Below, one piece after another: positions 1 to 4,905 of a DNA stretch of 8,042 nt. The stretch's first letter is position 1; the number at the start of each line of letters is the position of its first letter. The position numbers and the translations under genes are program-made. The notes beneath the pieces were generated by a model, which did no database searches, was not told the origin of the DNA, and worked only from the letters and a program-made list of their open reading frames with translations. The DNA comes from Candidatus Aminicenantota bacterium (lineage in GTDB: Bacteria > Acidobacteriota > Aminicenantia > Aminicenantales > Aminicenantaceae), in assembly GCA_030607635.1 (NCBI GenBank), contig JAUWJP010000066.1:1-8042 (forward strand). The letters are read 5' to 3'.

Positions 1-43
1 AGTGAGGAGCGAGAAAGAGTTAAGGCGCGAAAAGGTGAAGGGT

Positions 44-79
44 GTCATTGCGCGACCGAATGGAGCGTGGCAATCTCGA
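44..79. repeat. Interspersed ATTGC/GCAAT repeat upstream of era
   Basis: The stretch has outer inverted ends ATTGC (47-51) and GCAAT (70-74) around a GCGACCGAATGGAGCGTG core. This resembles the short TCATTGCGA...GTGGCAATCTC intergenic repeats scattered in many bacterial genomes. That family resemblance is from memory, not a search. Its presence argues that codons before position 96 are not part of Era. Confidence 0.5.
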
Positions 80-95
80 CTGCGTGTCATTTAAA

Positions 96-1001
96 ATGAA
101 AGTTGGTTATGTGGCGTTGATCGGCCGGCCTAATGTAGGCAAATCTACCCTTCTTAACAAAATGCTCGGCCAGAAGGTGGCTATCATCTCTGACAAACCC
201 CAGACCACACGCACAAGTATCCTCGGAATAAAAACCACCGAAAAAGGACAGATTATCTTCGTCGATAACCCAGGCATCCACAGACCCCTTCATAAGTTGA
301 ATAAAAGAATGATGAACTTTGTTTACTCTTCGCTCGAGACATCAGACCTTCTCTGTCTCCTCATTGATGCAACCTTAAAATTCGGACACGGCGACCAATT
401 TGTCATTGATACTTTGAGAAATATTTCAACTCCCATATTTTTACTAATAAACAAAGTAGACATCGTAAAAAAACCAAAAATCCTTCTTATTATAGACAAA
501 TATAAAGACCTCATGGGATTTAAAGAAATAATCCCCATCTCAGCATTAACAGGATCAAATCTTGACGTTCTTGAGGAGAAAATTTATGACTATTTGCCAG
601 AAGCTGAAAAAATCTTCTCTGACGGCGAAATATCGGACCAGTCAAACGGGTTTCTCTTATCCGAAATAATCCGAGAAAAAGTGCTAAATCATGTCAGAGA
701 AGAACTCCCTTTTGTGACAGCAGTCCACATCGATGAAATAGAAGACCGCACAAAAGACTCAGATCCCCCCTTAAAAAAGAAACCCAAAAAATACATTAAA
801 GCAAGCATATTTGTAGAGAGAGACAGCCATCGTAGAATCATCATAGGAAGGCATGGCAGCCTGATAAAGGCCATCGGTATGGAGGCCCGCCAGGAAATGG
901 AACAAATTCTGGGCGAAAAGCTCTTTCTAGAGCTTCAGGTCAAGGTAAAAGAAAGATGGCGCGACTCAGCCAATGTTCTTGACCTGATCGAAAAACAATA
1001 A
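96..1001 (+). CDS. era: GTPase Era (16S rRNA-binding, ribosome assembly)
   Basis: Era is a GTPase that binds the 3' end of 16S rRNA and acts in 30S subunit maturation. From ATG 96 the protein is 301 aa, normal for the family. The GTPase domain shows G1 GRPNVGKST near the N-terminus, the PQTTRT switch-I/G2 segment, G3 DNPG (family usually DTPG), G4 NKVD and G5 SAL. The C-terminal KH domain carries IIIGRHGSLIKAIG, with GRHG in place of the common GKGG loop, followed by LELQVKVKERWR. The frame is open back to a GTG at 42 preceded by an AAAGG sequence, but those 18 extra residues lie over an interspersed repeat and have no counterpart in the family, so ATG 96 is preferred although it lacks a clear Shine-Dalgarno. 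An upstream frame ends in an ATGA overlap with this ATG, but its peptide looks non-coding. A Lys-rich insert (KKKPKK) precedes the KH domain. This is chromosomal host sequence. Confidence 0.96.
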   Translation: MKVGYVALIGRPNVGKSTLLNKMLGQKVAIISDKPQTTRTSILGIKTTEKGQIIFVDNPGIHRPLHKLNKRMMNFVYSSLETSDLLCLLIDATLKFGHGDQFVIDTLRNISTPIFLLINKVDIVKKPKILLIIDKYKDLMGFKEIIPISALTGSNLDVLEEKIYDYLPEAEKIFSDGEISDQSNGFLLSEIIREKVLNHVREELPFVTAVHIDEIEDRTKDSDPPLKKKPKKYIKASIFVERDSHRRIIIGRHGSLIKAIGMEARQEMEQILGEKLFLELQVKVKERWRDSANVLDLIEKQ

Positions 1002-1014
1002 CCGCTTCACTCAG

Positions 1015-1041
1015 TCTGTTCTGTCTGTTCAGTCTATTCAG
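1015..1041. repeat. Three 9-bp tandem units (TCTGTTCTG type), left arm
   Basis: TCTGTTCTG, TCTGTTCAG and TCTATTCAG follow each other directly after the era stop. Their complement recurs at 1234-1260 beyond the MITE-like element, so the two arrays form one inverted pair that the element interrupts. Confidence 0.75.
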
Positions 1042-1079
1042 TTAATAAAAACATATAAACGGAATTAATTTATTATGCG

Positions 1080-1226
1080 GTAACTTCTCAATAAGTGTGG
1101 GTAGTAGCTCTGGATTCCCGCTTCCGCTGGAATGACGATTGAGTGTAAGTGGCAGTCATTCCTGCGAAAGCAGGAATCCAGTGATTAGTCACAAATATAA
1201 TCTACCCCCAATTATTGAGAACTTAC
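1080..1226. mobile_element. MITE-like element, 147 bp, with target duplication
   Basis: Terminal inverted repeats run from 1080-1104 and 1226-1202, starting GTAACTTCTCAATAA against GTAAGTTCTCAATAA, and match at 22 of 25 positions. The element is flanked by a perfect direct repeat ATTATGCG (1072-1079 and 1227-1234; 9 bp if the next G is counted), as expected of a target-site duplication. Nested inside is a second hairpin with 27-bp arms (1110-1136 and 1155-1181, 24 of 27 pairing) around an 18-bp spacer; its GGATTCC...GGAATGAC type is common in dispersed bacterial repeats. There is no coding capacity, so mobilisation would need a transposase elsewhere in the genome. The parent insertion sequence is unknown. 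It inserted between era and the tRNA gene. Confidence 0.8.
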
Positions 1227-1233
1227 ATTATGC

Positions 1234-1260
1234 GGAATAGACCGAACAGACGGAATAGCC
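1234..1260. repeat. Three 9-bp tandem units (GGAATAGAC type), right arm
   Basis: GGAATAGAC, CGAACAGAC and GGAATAGCC are the complement of the array at 1015-1041. Removing the element and one target copy would leave a long imperfect hairpin with an AT-rich loop, so the array predates the insertion. With 1002-1313 otherwise lacking a gene, these repeats and the MITE account for most of that spacer. Confidence 0.7.
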
Positions 1261-1267
1261 CGAAGTA

Positions 1268-1296
1268 TTGACATTAGTTTGGTTTGATGCGAAAAT
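1268..1296 (+). promoter_or_regulatory. Promoter of tRNA-His
   Basis: A perfect -35 TTGACA (1268-1273) is followed after 17 bp by GAAAAT (1291-1296), preceded by TG at 1288-1289 as in extended -10 promoters. The predicted start lies about 10 nt before the tRNA 5' end, giving a short leader. The right repeat array ends just upstream, so the MITE did not disrupt it. Confidence 0.6.
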
Positions 1297-1313
1297 TTTA
1301 ATCCCCATTTTAT

Positions 1314-1388
1314 GGTGAGCGTAGCTCAACTGGTCAGAGCATCGGACTGTGGATCCGAAGGTTGGGGGTTCGAGACCCCTCGCTCACC
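1314..1388 (+). tRNA. tRNA-His (anticodon GUG)
   Basis: The cloverleaf is complete. The acceptor stem GGTGAGCG pairs with CGCTCACC and includes the extra G-1 (1314) opposite C73 (1388), the hallmark of tRNA-His. The D stem is GCTC/GAGC, the anticodon stem TCGGA/TCCGA with anticodon GTG at 1349-1351, and the T arm GGGGG-TTCGAGA-CCCCT (one G-U pair). No CCA is encoded; C1389-C1390 and then eight T follow. The 3' half of tRNA genes is a favoured target of tyrosine integrases, and everything to the right looks phage-derived. Confidence 0.97.
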
Positions 1389-1400
1389 CCTTTTTTTTAC
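1361..1400. other. Probable attachment site (attL) at tRNA 3' end
   Basis: The tRNA T arm and 3' end are followed by an abrupt change to AT-rich, phage-type sequence, while the tRNA itself stays intact, as when an integrated element restores the 3' end. The site is inferred from position. The second copy (attR) and the integrase gene are not in the window, so the core limits are unknown. Confidence 0.4.
1391..1398 (+). terminator. T-run after tRNA-His
   Basis: Eight T residues directly follow the tRNA 3' end. The T arm and acceptor could act as the preceding stem, so this may end tRNA transcription. There is no separate hairpin. Confidence 0.3.
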
Positions 1401-1457
1401 CCCATATAAACATTTAAAATCAGCAATTTAGAGAATTTTTCTGAATTTTTGCCTATA

Positions 1458-1497
1458 AGCAGTTTATAGCAATTTATAGCACTTTTTAGCAGTAAAC
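1458..1497. repeat. AGCA motifs in exact 10-bp phase
   Basis: AGCA begins at 1458, 1468, 1478 and 1488, in units AGCAGTTTAT, AGCAATTTAT, AGCACTTTTT and AGCAGTAAAC. A further AGCAATTTA lies at 1422. One site per helical turn puts all on one DNA face, as in arm-type integrase or DNA-bending protein sites. The rest of 1389-1645 is AT-rich with no gene; it also holds three copies of GTCA(T/C)TTTTT between about 1516 and 1576, of unknown meaning. Confidence 0.6.
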
Positions 1498-1645
1498 ACG
1501 TCGCAAATCTTGACAGTCATTTTTTGAGGGATTATTACAATTAACAATAAAGTCGTCATTTTTACCGTCACTTTTTTTTAATCATGATTTGATTGTAAAG
1601 GTTTTTGGATTTGTTACAAGAATTTAGTCAAATTTTTTATTAATT

Positions 1646-1939
1646 TTAAAGTAGGTTTCTATCCCGAAGTCCCCTCATTTTTTTATCATAATTGGGTCCT
1701 GTCATTGGACATTTTATTAACAATTCAAAATCATCATTGCTCAATCTGGATTTACTCTCAATCTGTTTTTGAAAGCCTATCGATAGGGTTCCTCTCCCTC
1801 TTTGTACCTTAAATTTTAATGTTTTTTTTTCATCAAGAATATACCATCCGCTTAATTCTCTTCCTGGTTTAAAATTTATATTTAATTTATTTTTCAAAGC
1901 ATTATAAACTTTGTTTTTATCAAATAATACTCTACTCAT
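1646..1939 (-). CDS. HicA-like small protein, last gene of cargo operon
   Basis: The 97-aa protein is basic and has no signal peptide or membrane segment. Its predicted order is helix (residues 10-18), strands (29-58), helix (67-76), as in the small dsRBD-like HicA fold. The strand-rich centre KVQRGRGTLSIGF and the tail LSNDDFELLIKCPMTGPNY (66-84) recall HicA-related proteins that end in 'L...F..L..CP.s...Y'. This is a remembered family pattern, not a search. HicA toxins are mRNA interferases with a catalytic His; no clear equivalent His is present here (the protein contains none), so activity is doubtful. The start ATGAGTAG overlaps the stop of the upstream gene by 8 nt, which implies translational coupling. 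The codons are AT-rich compared with era. It could instead be an unrelated small nucleic-acid-binding protein. Confidence 0.75.
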   Translation of the reverse strand: MSRVLFDKNKVYNALKNKLNINFKPGRELSGWYILDEKKTLKFKVQRGRGTLSIGFQKQIESKSRLSNDDFELLIKCPMTGPNYDKKMRGLRDRNLL

Positions 1940-2438
1940 TTTTTTTAATTACTTTTATTAAAATTCTTACCCACATCTTAGGAAGTTTACCTAATTCTTT
2001 CTTTTTTGTATTAGATAGATCTTCATATAAATCAATTATTTCATTTTTAAGGTCTAATATGGCTTCTGGTTGCGTAACCCCATGACTAAAAACTTCTACT
2101 TCAGGCCATTGAGCAATTATTTCGTCTGGATATTCCTCAATTAAGATCTCTATATTTTCTTTTAAAGAATATTTGCTTGAATTTAAATCTCTTAAAATTG
2201 CATTTCTTATCACAGGTCTATTAGTTAATGTATTAGTTAGATAATCAATTTGTTTTTGAAGCATGTCAACTTTTTTTGACGTTTCTATTTCTTTCGCTGG
2301 AGTTGAACTAACAGAAACAGTACGGATCCATCCTTCGGATTCTTGTACTCTCTCTAACAGGCTTCTTTGACCGACAGGATGAAGTAGTGTTATAGTTTCT
2401 TTGCCTATTACACTTTTGAGATATTCAACTCCGTTCAT
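1932..2438 (-). CDS. Protein with HicB-like C-terminal domain
   Basis: The 168-aa protein falls into two parts. Residues 1-50 form an unrecognised N-terminal region, and residues 52-72 are a likely coiled-coil helix (KKVDMLQKQIDYLTNTLTN). Residues 90-168 resemble the partially degraded RNase-H-like HicB fold: a strand with IEILIEEYPDEIIAQWP, then EVFSHGVTQPEAILDLKN and EIIDLYEDL, matching the familiar '..G.t..eA..dlk..i..lye.l' pattern. In HicAB systems HicB is the antitoxin and DNA-binding autoregulator; that role is inferred here from pairing with the overlapping small gene downstream. A good ribosome site (AAAGGAA) precedes the ATG, and 12 nt separate it from the gene upstream. Unlike typical HicB, the HicB-like part is C-terminal and no ribbon-helix-helix or HTH tail is evident. 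Confidence 0.8.
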   Translation of the reverse strand: MNGVEYLKSVIGKETITLLHPVGQRSLLERVQESEGWIRTVSVSSTPAKEIETSKKVDMLQKQIDYLTNTLTNRPVIRNAILRDLNSSKYSLKENIEILIEEYPDEIIAQWPEVEVFSHGVTQPEAILDLKNEIIDLYEDLSNTKKKELGKLPKMWVRILIKVIKKNE

Positions 2439-2450
2439 TATTATTTCCTT

Positions 2451-3062
2451 TTACCTTTTTACTATGTATTTTTTTGATTCTTCAATAGCAATATCAAGTA
2501 TATTTTTTGGAAGTTTTAGAGAAAATTTTCCTTTGTGATCAAAATAAATACTATGATAGATTTTTTTATTATCTGGTCTTTCTATAATTATATCAAAAAC
2601 TGATTCTTTATTCTTCAATTTTGTGCCGCGGAGACCTCTTATTTCATCAAGAAGAAAACCCTCCGTTTTTAAAGGCAAAGGAATTTTAGAACCGTACTTT
2701 GAGGGCGGGTATTCAAATCTTGCCTGGCATTCAAATTTATAATTATTTTTTAACTCGCTTAAACATGAAAGTAAGTCCGATATTGGCTTAATTTCATCTG
2801 TCTTTTTAATTAATGAGCCAGTTTGATATAAAACTCCAAAGTAACATTTATTTTTCTTGCTTTGCTCTTCAATGAATCCAATTACAGTATGTTTTTTTTT
2901 ATTAACTAAGTAAACATTTCCAAATGTAACTCCTCTATTTTTTATTTCATCTTCTGGCAAATTTGAACATTTTTTTATTTTTTCTAATAAGTTTTGCTCA
3001 ATTTCACATTTAGTAGTGATTCGGAGTAAGCTACATCTAAAGGAGGCTAAATTTATATTCAT
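2451..3062 (-). CDS. Unrecognised 203-aa protein, first gene of cargo operon
   Basis: I do not recognise this family. The protein is lysine-rich and looks soluble: no signal peptide, no membrane helix, an alternating strand/helix pattern. Residues about 10-35 are helical and hold three Cys (SFRCSLL, TKCEIE, KKCS). A strand-rich centre (NVYLVNKKKHTVIGFIEE) is followed by an ARFEYPPSKYGSKIPLPLK segment near the middle, then FLLDEIRGLRGTKL, and a final region with IYHSIYFDHKG and a C-terminal helix. It is the promoter-proximal gene of a three-gene minus-strand operon, with a predicted start of transcription only about 20 nt before ATG, so translation may begin with almost no leader; no strong Shine-Dalgarno is seen. 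Base composition is clearly more AT-rich than era. Its place between the attachment site and the phage control region suggests accessory cargo, but its function is unknown. Confidence 0.8.
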   Translation of the reverse strand: MNINLASFRCSLLRITTKCEIEQNLLEKIKKCSNLPEDEIKNRGVTFGNVYLVNKKKHTVIGFIEEQSKKNKCYFGVLYQTGSLIKKTDEIKPISDLLSCLSELKNNYKFECQARFEYPPSKYGSKIPLPLKTEGFLLDEIRGLRGTKLKNKESVFDIIIERPDNKKIYHSIYFDHKGKFSLKLPKNILDIAIEESKKYIVKR

Positions 3063-3086
3063 TCTTTTTGAATAAAGAGCAGGAAG

Positions 3087-3116
3087 ATTATTATCAAATT
3101 ACAAAAACAATGTCAA
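3087..3116 (-). promoter_or_regulatory. Promoter of the minus-strand cargo operon
   Basis: On the minus strand a perfect -35 TTGACA (3116-3111) is followed after 18 bp by AATAAT (3092-3087), five of six to consensus. Transcription would start near 3080, just ahead of the 203-aa gene start at 3062. A-tract repeats lie immediately upstream of the -35. Confidence 0.6.
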
Positions 3117-3121
3117 ATGGT

Positions 3122-3145
3122 TTTTTTCAAAGGCTTTTTTCAAAG
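3122..3145 (-). repeat. Tandem CTTTGAAAAAA element upstream of -35
   Basis: Read on the minus strand, CTTTGAAAAAA occurs twice with 13-bp spacing (3145-3135 and 3132-3122), a few bases before the -35. Phased A-tracts here fit an UP element, and the repeated CTTTGA fits a double operator. Either would tune the cargo operon. Confidence 0.5.
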
Positions 3146-3191
3146 ACGCTACATTATATATTAACGTAAAACCTCTCCTTAAGTTTCATTA

Positions 3192-3223
3192 ATATATTAT
3201 ATTCCCGATATATTATATTCCCG
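3192..3223. repeat. Perfect 16-bp tandem duplication
   Basis: ATATATTATATTCCCG occurs twice without a gap (3192-3207 and 3208-3223). It lies about 75-105 bp upstream of the cargo promoter, inside a spacer with no convincing gene. It may be a pair of binding sites or a recent slippage duplication. Confidence 0.85.
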
Positions 3224-3250
3224 CTCTCCAATATCTTCCTTTGCTACTTT

Positions 3251-3469
3251 TCATGGTTGAATAATAGACGGTCGTTTTATTCCGGTATCCTTCTTCTTGA
3301 AACTCAATGCTAATTGGGCAAAATTCGTTTGCTCAGAAAGGCGTCTTATCTCTTCTTCAAATCTTGCTATTTTTGTTCCCGGCCAAATCCAGACATAATT
3401 TTGATAACCAGTAAATTTTCCCTTGATTTTTAAAGGAACTGAGATTGTTGGATTTCCTTCAGTGAACAA
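3251..3469 (-). CDS. Doubtful 72-aa ORF, possibly a broken gene
   Basis: This frame starts at TTG and lacks a clear ribosome site. The product has a plausible protein composition (VPLKIKGKFTGYQNYVWIWP, then a charged helix TKIARFEEEIRRLSEQT) and matches no family I know. Upstream, a second minus-strand frame begins at ATG 3527 (MSSKNFKKLSFLPVKRSKQ) and ends at 3459, overlapping this one, so a single base change in the run near 3475 could have split one gene of about 90 aa. It lies upstream of the cargo operon on the same strand but is separated by the operon promoter. If it is not a gene, 3063-3771 is a 700-bp control region. Confidence 0.35.
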   Translation of the reverse strand: MFTEGNPTISVPLKIKGKFTGYQNYVWIWPGTKIARFEEEIRRLSEQTNFAQLALSFKKKDTGIKRPSIIQP

Positions 3470-3520
3470 TCTGTTTTGAGCGCTTCACTGGCAAGAAAGA
3501 AAGTTTTTTAAAATTTTTGC

Positions 3521-3549
3521 TTGACATTACAACTACAAAAATTTTATTT
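3521..3549 (+). promoter_or_regulatory. Candidate rightward promoter of the phage early genes
   Basis: A perfect -35 TTGACA (3521-3526) has a weak -10 TTATTT at 17 bp (3544-3549); TATATT at 3550-3555 is better but too far. It would transcribe the XRE-type and excisionase-like genes from about 220 bp upstream, through the dyad at 3591-3625. Confidence 0.4.
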
Positions 3550-3590
3550 TATATTTCTGAAGGTAATTTCGCCTTTGGATTTTTCGGAGG

Positions 3591-3625
3591 TTTCTATGAG
3601 ATTGGTAGCGGCATTCTCATAAGAA
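3591..3625. promoter_or_regulatory. Operator-like dyad with 8-codon leader ORF
   Basis: TATGAGA (3595-3601) and TCTCATA (3615-3621) are perfect inverted repeats; extending to 11-bp half sites gives 9 of 11 matches. This size and spacing suit a dimeric phage repressor. A short frame with a strong GGAGG site (3586-3590) starts at ATG 3596 and reads MRLVAAFS then stop, exactly spanning the dyad, so an RNA hairpin or leader-peptide control is an alternative reading. Confidence 0.5.
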
Positions 3626-3771
3626 ACTGAAGAAGAATCTTAAATGAAAAAACCTTTAGGGTTCAAAAAATCAAATCAAACAAACTTCCTCTTTAATTTT
3701 CTAATTTTTCACTTCACATATTTTCTCTTTAAGATTCTCTCTTTAACAACAATCTTTGGGAGGAATTTGAA

Positions 3772-3960
3772 ATGATATCCAAGATGAGAGAAAAGCGCTT
3801 TTTTGCAGGGATGACATTGGCCGATCTTTGGTTAAAAACAAAAATAAATCAAGGCAAATTATCTCAACTAGAAAGGGGCATTTTCATACCAACGCAAAAA
3901 GAAAAAGAGGCGATTGCTAGAGCCTTAAAGAGCAGCGTAAAAGAAATCTTTCCTGAGTAG
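3772..3960 (+). CDS. XRE/Cro-type HTH regulator
   Basis: The 62-aa protein is almost only a helix-turn-helix domain of the lambda repressor/Cro type. Helix 2 is TLADLWLKTKI (15-25), the turn and recognition helix are NQGKLSQLERG (26-36), and a tail ARALKSSVKEIF follows as in many XRE proteins. LSQLERG is a strong family signature. The start is set by GGGAGGAA at 3758-3765, 6 nt before ATG. It lies three bases before the excisionase-like gene, and together they look like the early control pair of a temperate phage. A natural target is the dyad at 3591-3625; that is inference. It is Cro-sized and has no oligomerisation or protease domain like CI. Confidence 0.85.
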   Translation: MISKMREKRFFAGMTLADLWLKTKINQGKLSQLERGIFIPTQKEKEAIARALKSSVKEIFPE

Positions 3961-3963
3961 ACA

Positions 3964-4146
3964 ATGCAGCGCCGCTGGATAACAGTACGTCAAACAAGCG
4001 AGTATCTTTCTATACATGAAATAACGTGCCGGAGACTTATCGATAAGGGGCTAATTCCTGCAACTAAAGTTGGTAGAAGCGTGCGAGTTGACTTGAAAAA
4101 ACTCGCCCAGATTTTAGAAGGCCGGCTACAGCTTTTAAAGGGTTGA
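3964..4146 (+). CDS. Excisionase / MerR-type winged-helix DNA-binding protein
   Basis: The 60-aa protein matches the short excisionase-family HTH domain: WITVRQTSEYLSIHEITCRR (5-24) followed by LIDKGLIPATKVGRSVRVD, where the ...GLIPA.KVG.s.Rv. wing is characteristic. These proteins bind DNA as recombination directionality factors or as small regulators. Because the element seems to sit in tRNA-His, an excisionase role with an integrase outside the window is reasonable, but many such proteins only regulate transcription. The gap to the upstream gene is 3 nt with no strong ribosome site of its own, so translation is probably coupled. Confidence 0.8.
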   Translation: MQRRWITVRQTSEYLSIHEITCRRLIDKGLIPATKVGRSVRVDLKKLAQILEGRLQLLKG

Positions 4147-4228
4147 GATTAAACCGGCCAAGACGAAATATTGAAGCGATGAAAAACCTATCAAAAAAAT
4201 CAAAGCCTGTCAAGTCGGGAGATCAGCC

Positions 4229-4801
4229 TTGAAGTGGTATAAAAGGCCGGTTGACTTTATGACAAACGCAGACATGGCATGGCTCTTTGATGAGTTCGGA
4301 TATCAAGGTCATTATATATTTGAGCGACTAATTGAAATTATGGCAAAAGAATTTGATGTCGAAAATCCTGGAATGAATAAATTCAGTTACAGGTGGCTTG
4401 TTTCAAAAATGGTATCAAAAGTGAACCATTCTCGTGACAATCGTGAGAAAAAAAAGTTCAAAAATATTCTCAAAAGTGGGAAAAAACGAAAGATAATTTT
4501 TTATGAATTTAAAGGTGACGAAATTATCCTTTATTATCCTAAATTAAAAGACTTAGCAGATGAATATACACAGAAAATATTGAAAAAAAGAGCGCAGGAA
4601 AAAGATGAAAATGTCGGGACAAACTCCCGATACGGTGTCGGGACTCCTTCTAATTCTTCTTCTAATAATACTAATACTAAGCTAGATACTATCAAAGATG
4701 AAGAGGAAAAAAGAGAGAAAGATAGAGATTCCAAGTTCGGCCATGATACTGACTTTGATGAATCTTATGCTCGCTTGAAAAGAGAAAAAGATATCAAGTG
4801 A
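4229..4801 (+). CDS. Phage replisome-organiser-like protein (DUF4373/Lin1244 type)
   Basis: The N-terminal domain (about 1-115) has the pattern of phage replication proteins of the Lin1244/Lin1753 (DUF4373) type: an early WYKRPVDF motif, MTNADMAWLFDEFGYQGHYI, then a LIEIMAKEF helix, a winged-helix-like stretch and a strand pair (KIIFYEFKGDEIILYY). Related proteins bind the phage origin and recruit helicase. The C-terminal part (about 125-190) is a Ser/Asn- and then Lys/Glu-rich linker that looks disordered. The TTG start is preferred over ATG 4259 because it keeps the conserved Trp/Tyr/Asp residues and has GGGAG (4217-4221) 7 nt upstream. A 17-codon ORF (4179-4232) overlaps this start as TTGA and could couple translation. 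No ATPase or helicase motif is present, so the host or another phage gene must supply it. Confidence 0.75.
   Translation: MKWYKRPVDFMTNADMAWLFDEFGYQGHYIFERLIEIMAKEFDVENPGMNKFSYRWLVSKMVSKVNHSRDNREKKKFKNILKSGKKRKIIFYEFKGDEIILYYPKLKDLADEYTQKILKKRAQEKDENVGTNSRYGVGTPSNSSSNNTNTKLDTIKDEEEKREKDRDSKFGHDTDFDESYARLKREKDIK
4612..4644. repeat. Inverted/direct TCGGGA repeats inside the replication gene
   Basis: TCGGGA (4614-4619), its complement TCCCGA (4625-4630) and TCGGGA again (4638-4643) lie within 30 bp; the flanking TGTCGGGAC is an exact direct repeat. They fall in the disordered linker of the replication gene, next to an AT-rich run. Phage origins often lie inside the initiator gene (lambda O is the classic case), so this is a candidate origin. 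Confidence 0.4.
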
Positions 4802-4862
4802 GAATTATAATAATTGAGCGCAGAGAAAATTAAAGAGATTAAAGAATTTAGAGATTAAGGGA

Positions 4863-4887
4863 ATCGAGATTTTTTGAGCGGCTCGAT
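4863..4887 (+). promoter_or_regulatory. Hairpin before the PC4-like gene
   Basis: ATCGAG (4863-4868) pairs with CTCGAT (4882-4887) around a 13-nt loop with a T6 run. It ends 6 nt before the GGAG ribosome site of the next gene and may influence its translation. Confidence 0.35.
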
Positions 4888-4905
4888 CAACATGGAGAAT
4901 GAAAA

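Noticed and set aside
42..95. GTG 42 as the Era start
   Set aside because: The added residues are encoded by an interspersed repeat and have no counterpart in Era proteins; ATG 96 starts directly at the conserved region.
87..874. Three minus-strand frames within era (87-293, 323-538, 689-874)
   Set aside because: They lie opposite a clear Era gene, have no ribosome sites and no protein-like composition; they are shadows.
3650..3666. Terminator at AACCTTTAGGGTT
   Set aside because: The stem is only four or five pairs with a mismatch and lacks a proper T-run; it lies between a promoter candidate and its gene.
4534..4734. Minus-strand 66-codon frame in the replication gene
   Set aside because: Its Ser/Leu-rich product is the complement of the low-complexity linker and overlaps a supported gene.
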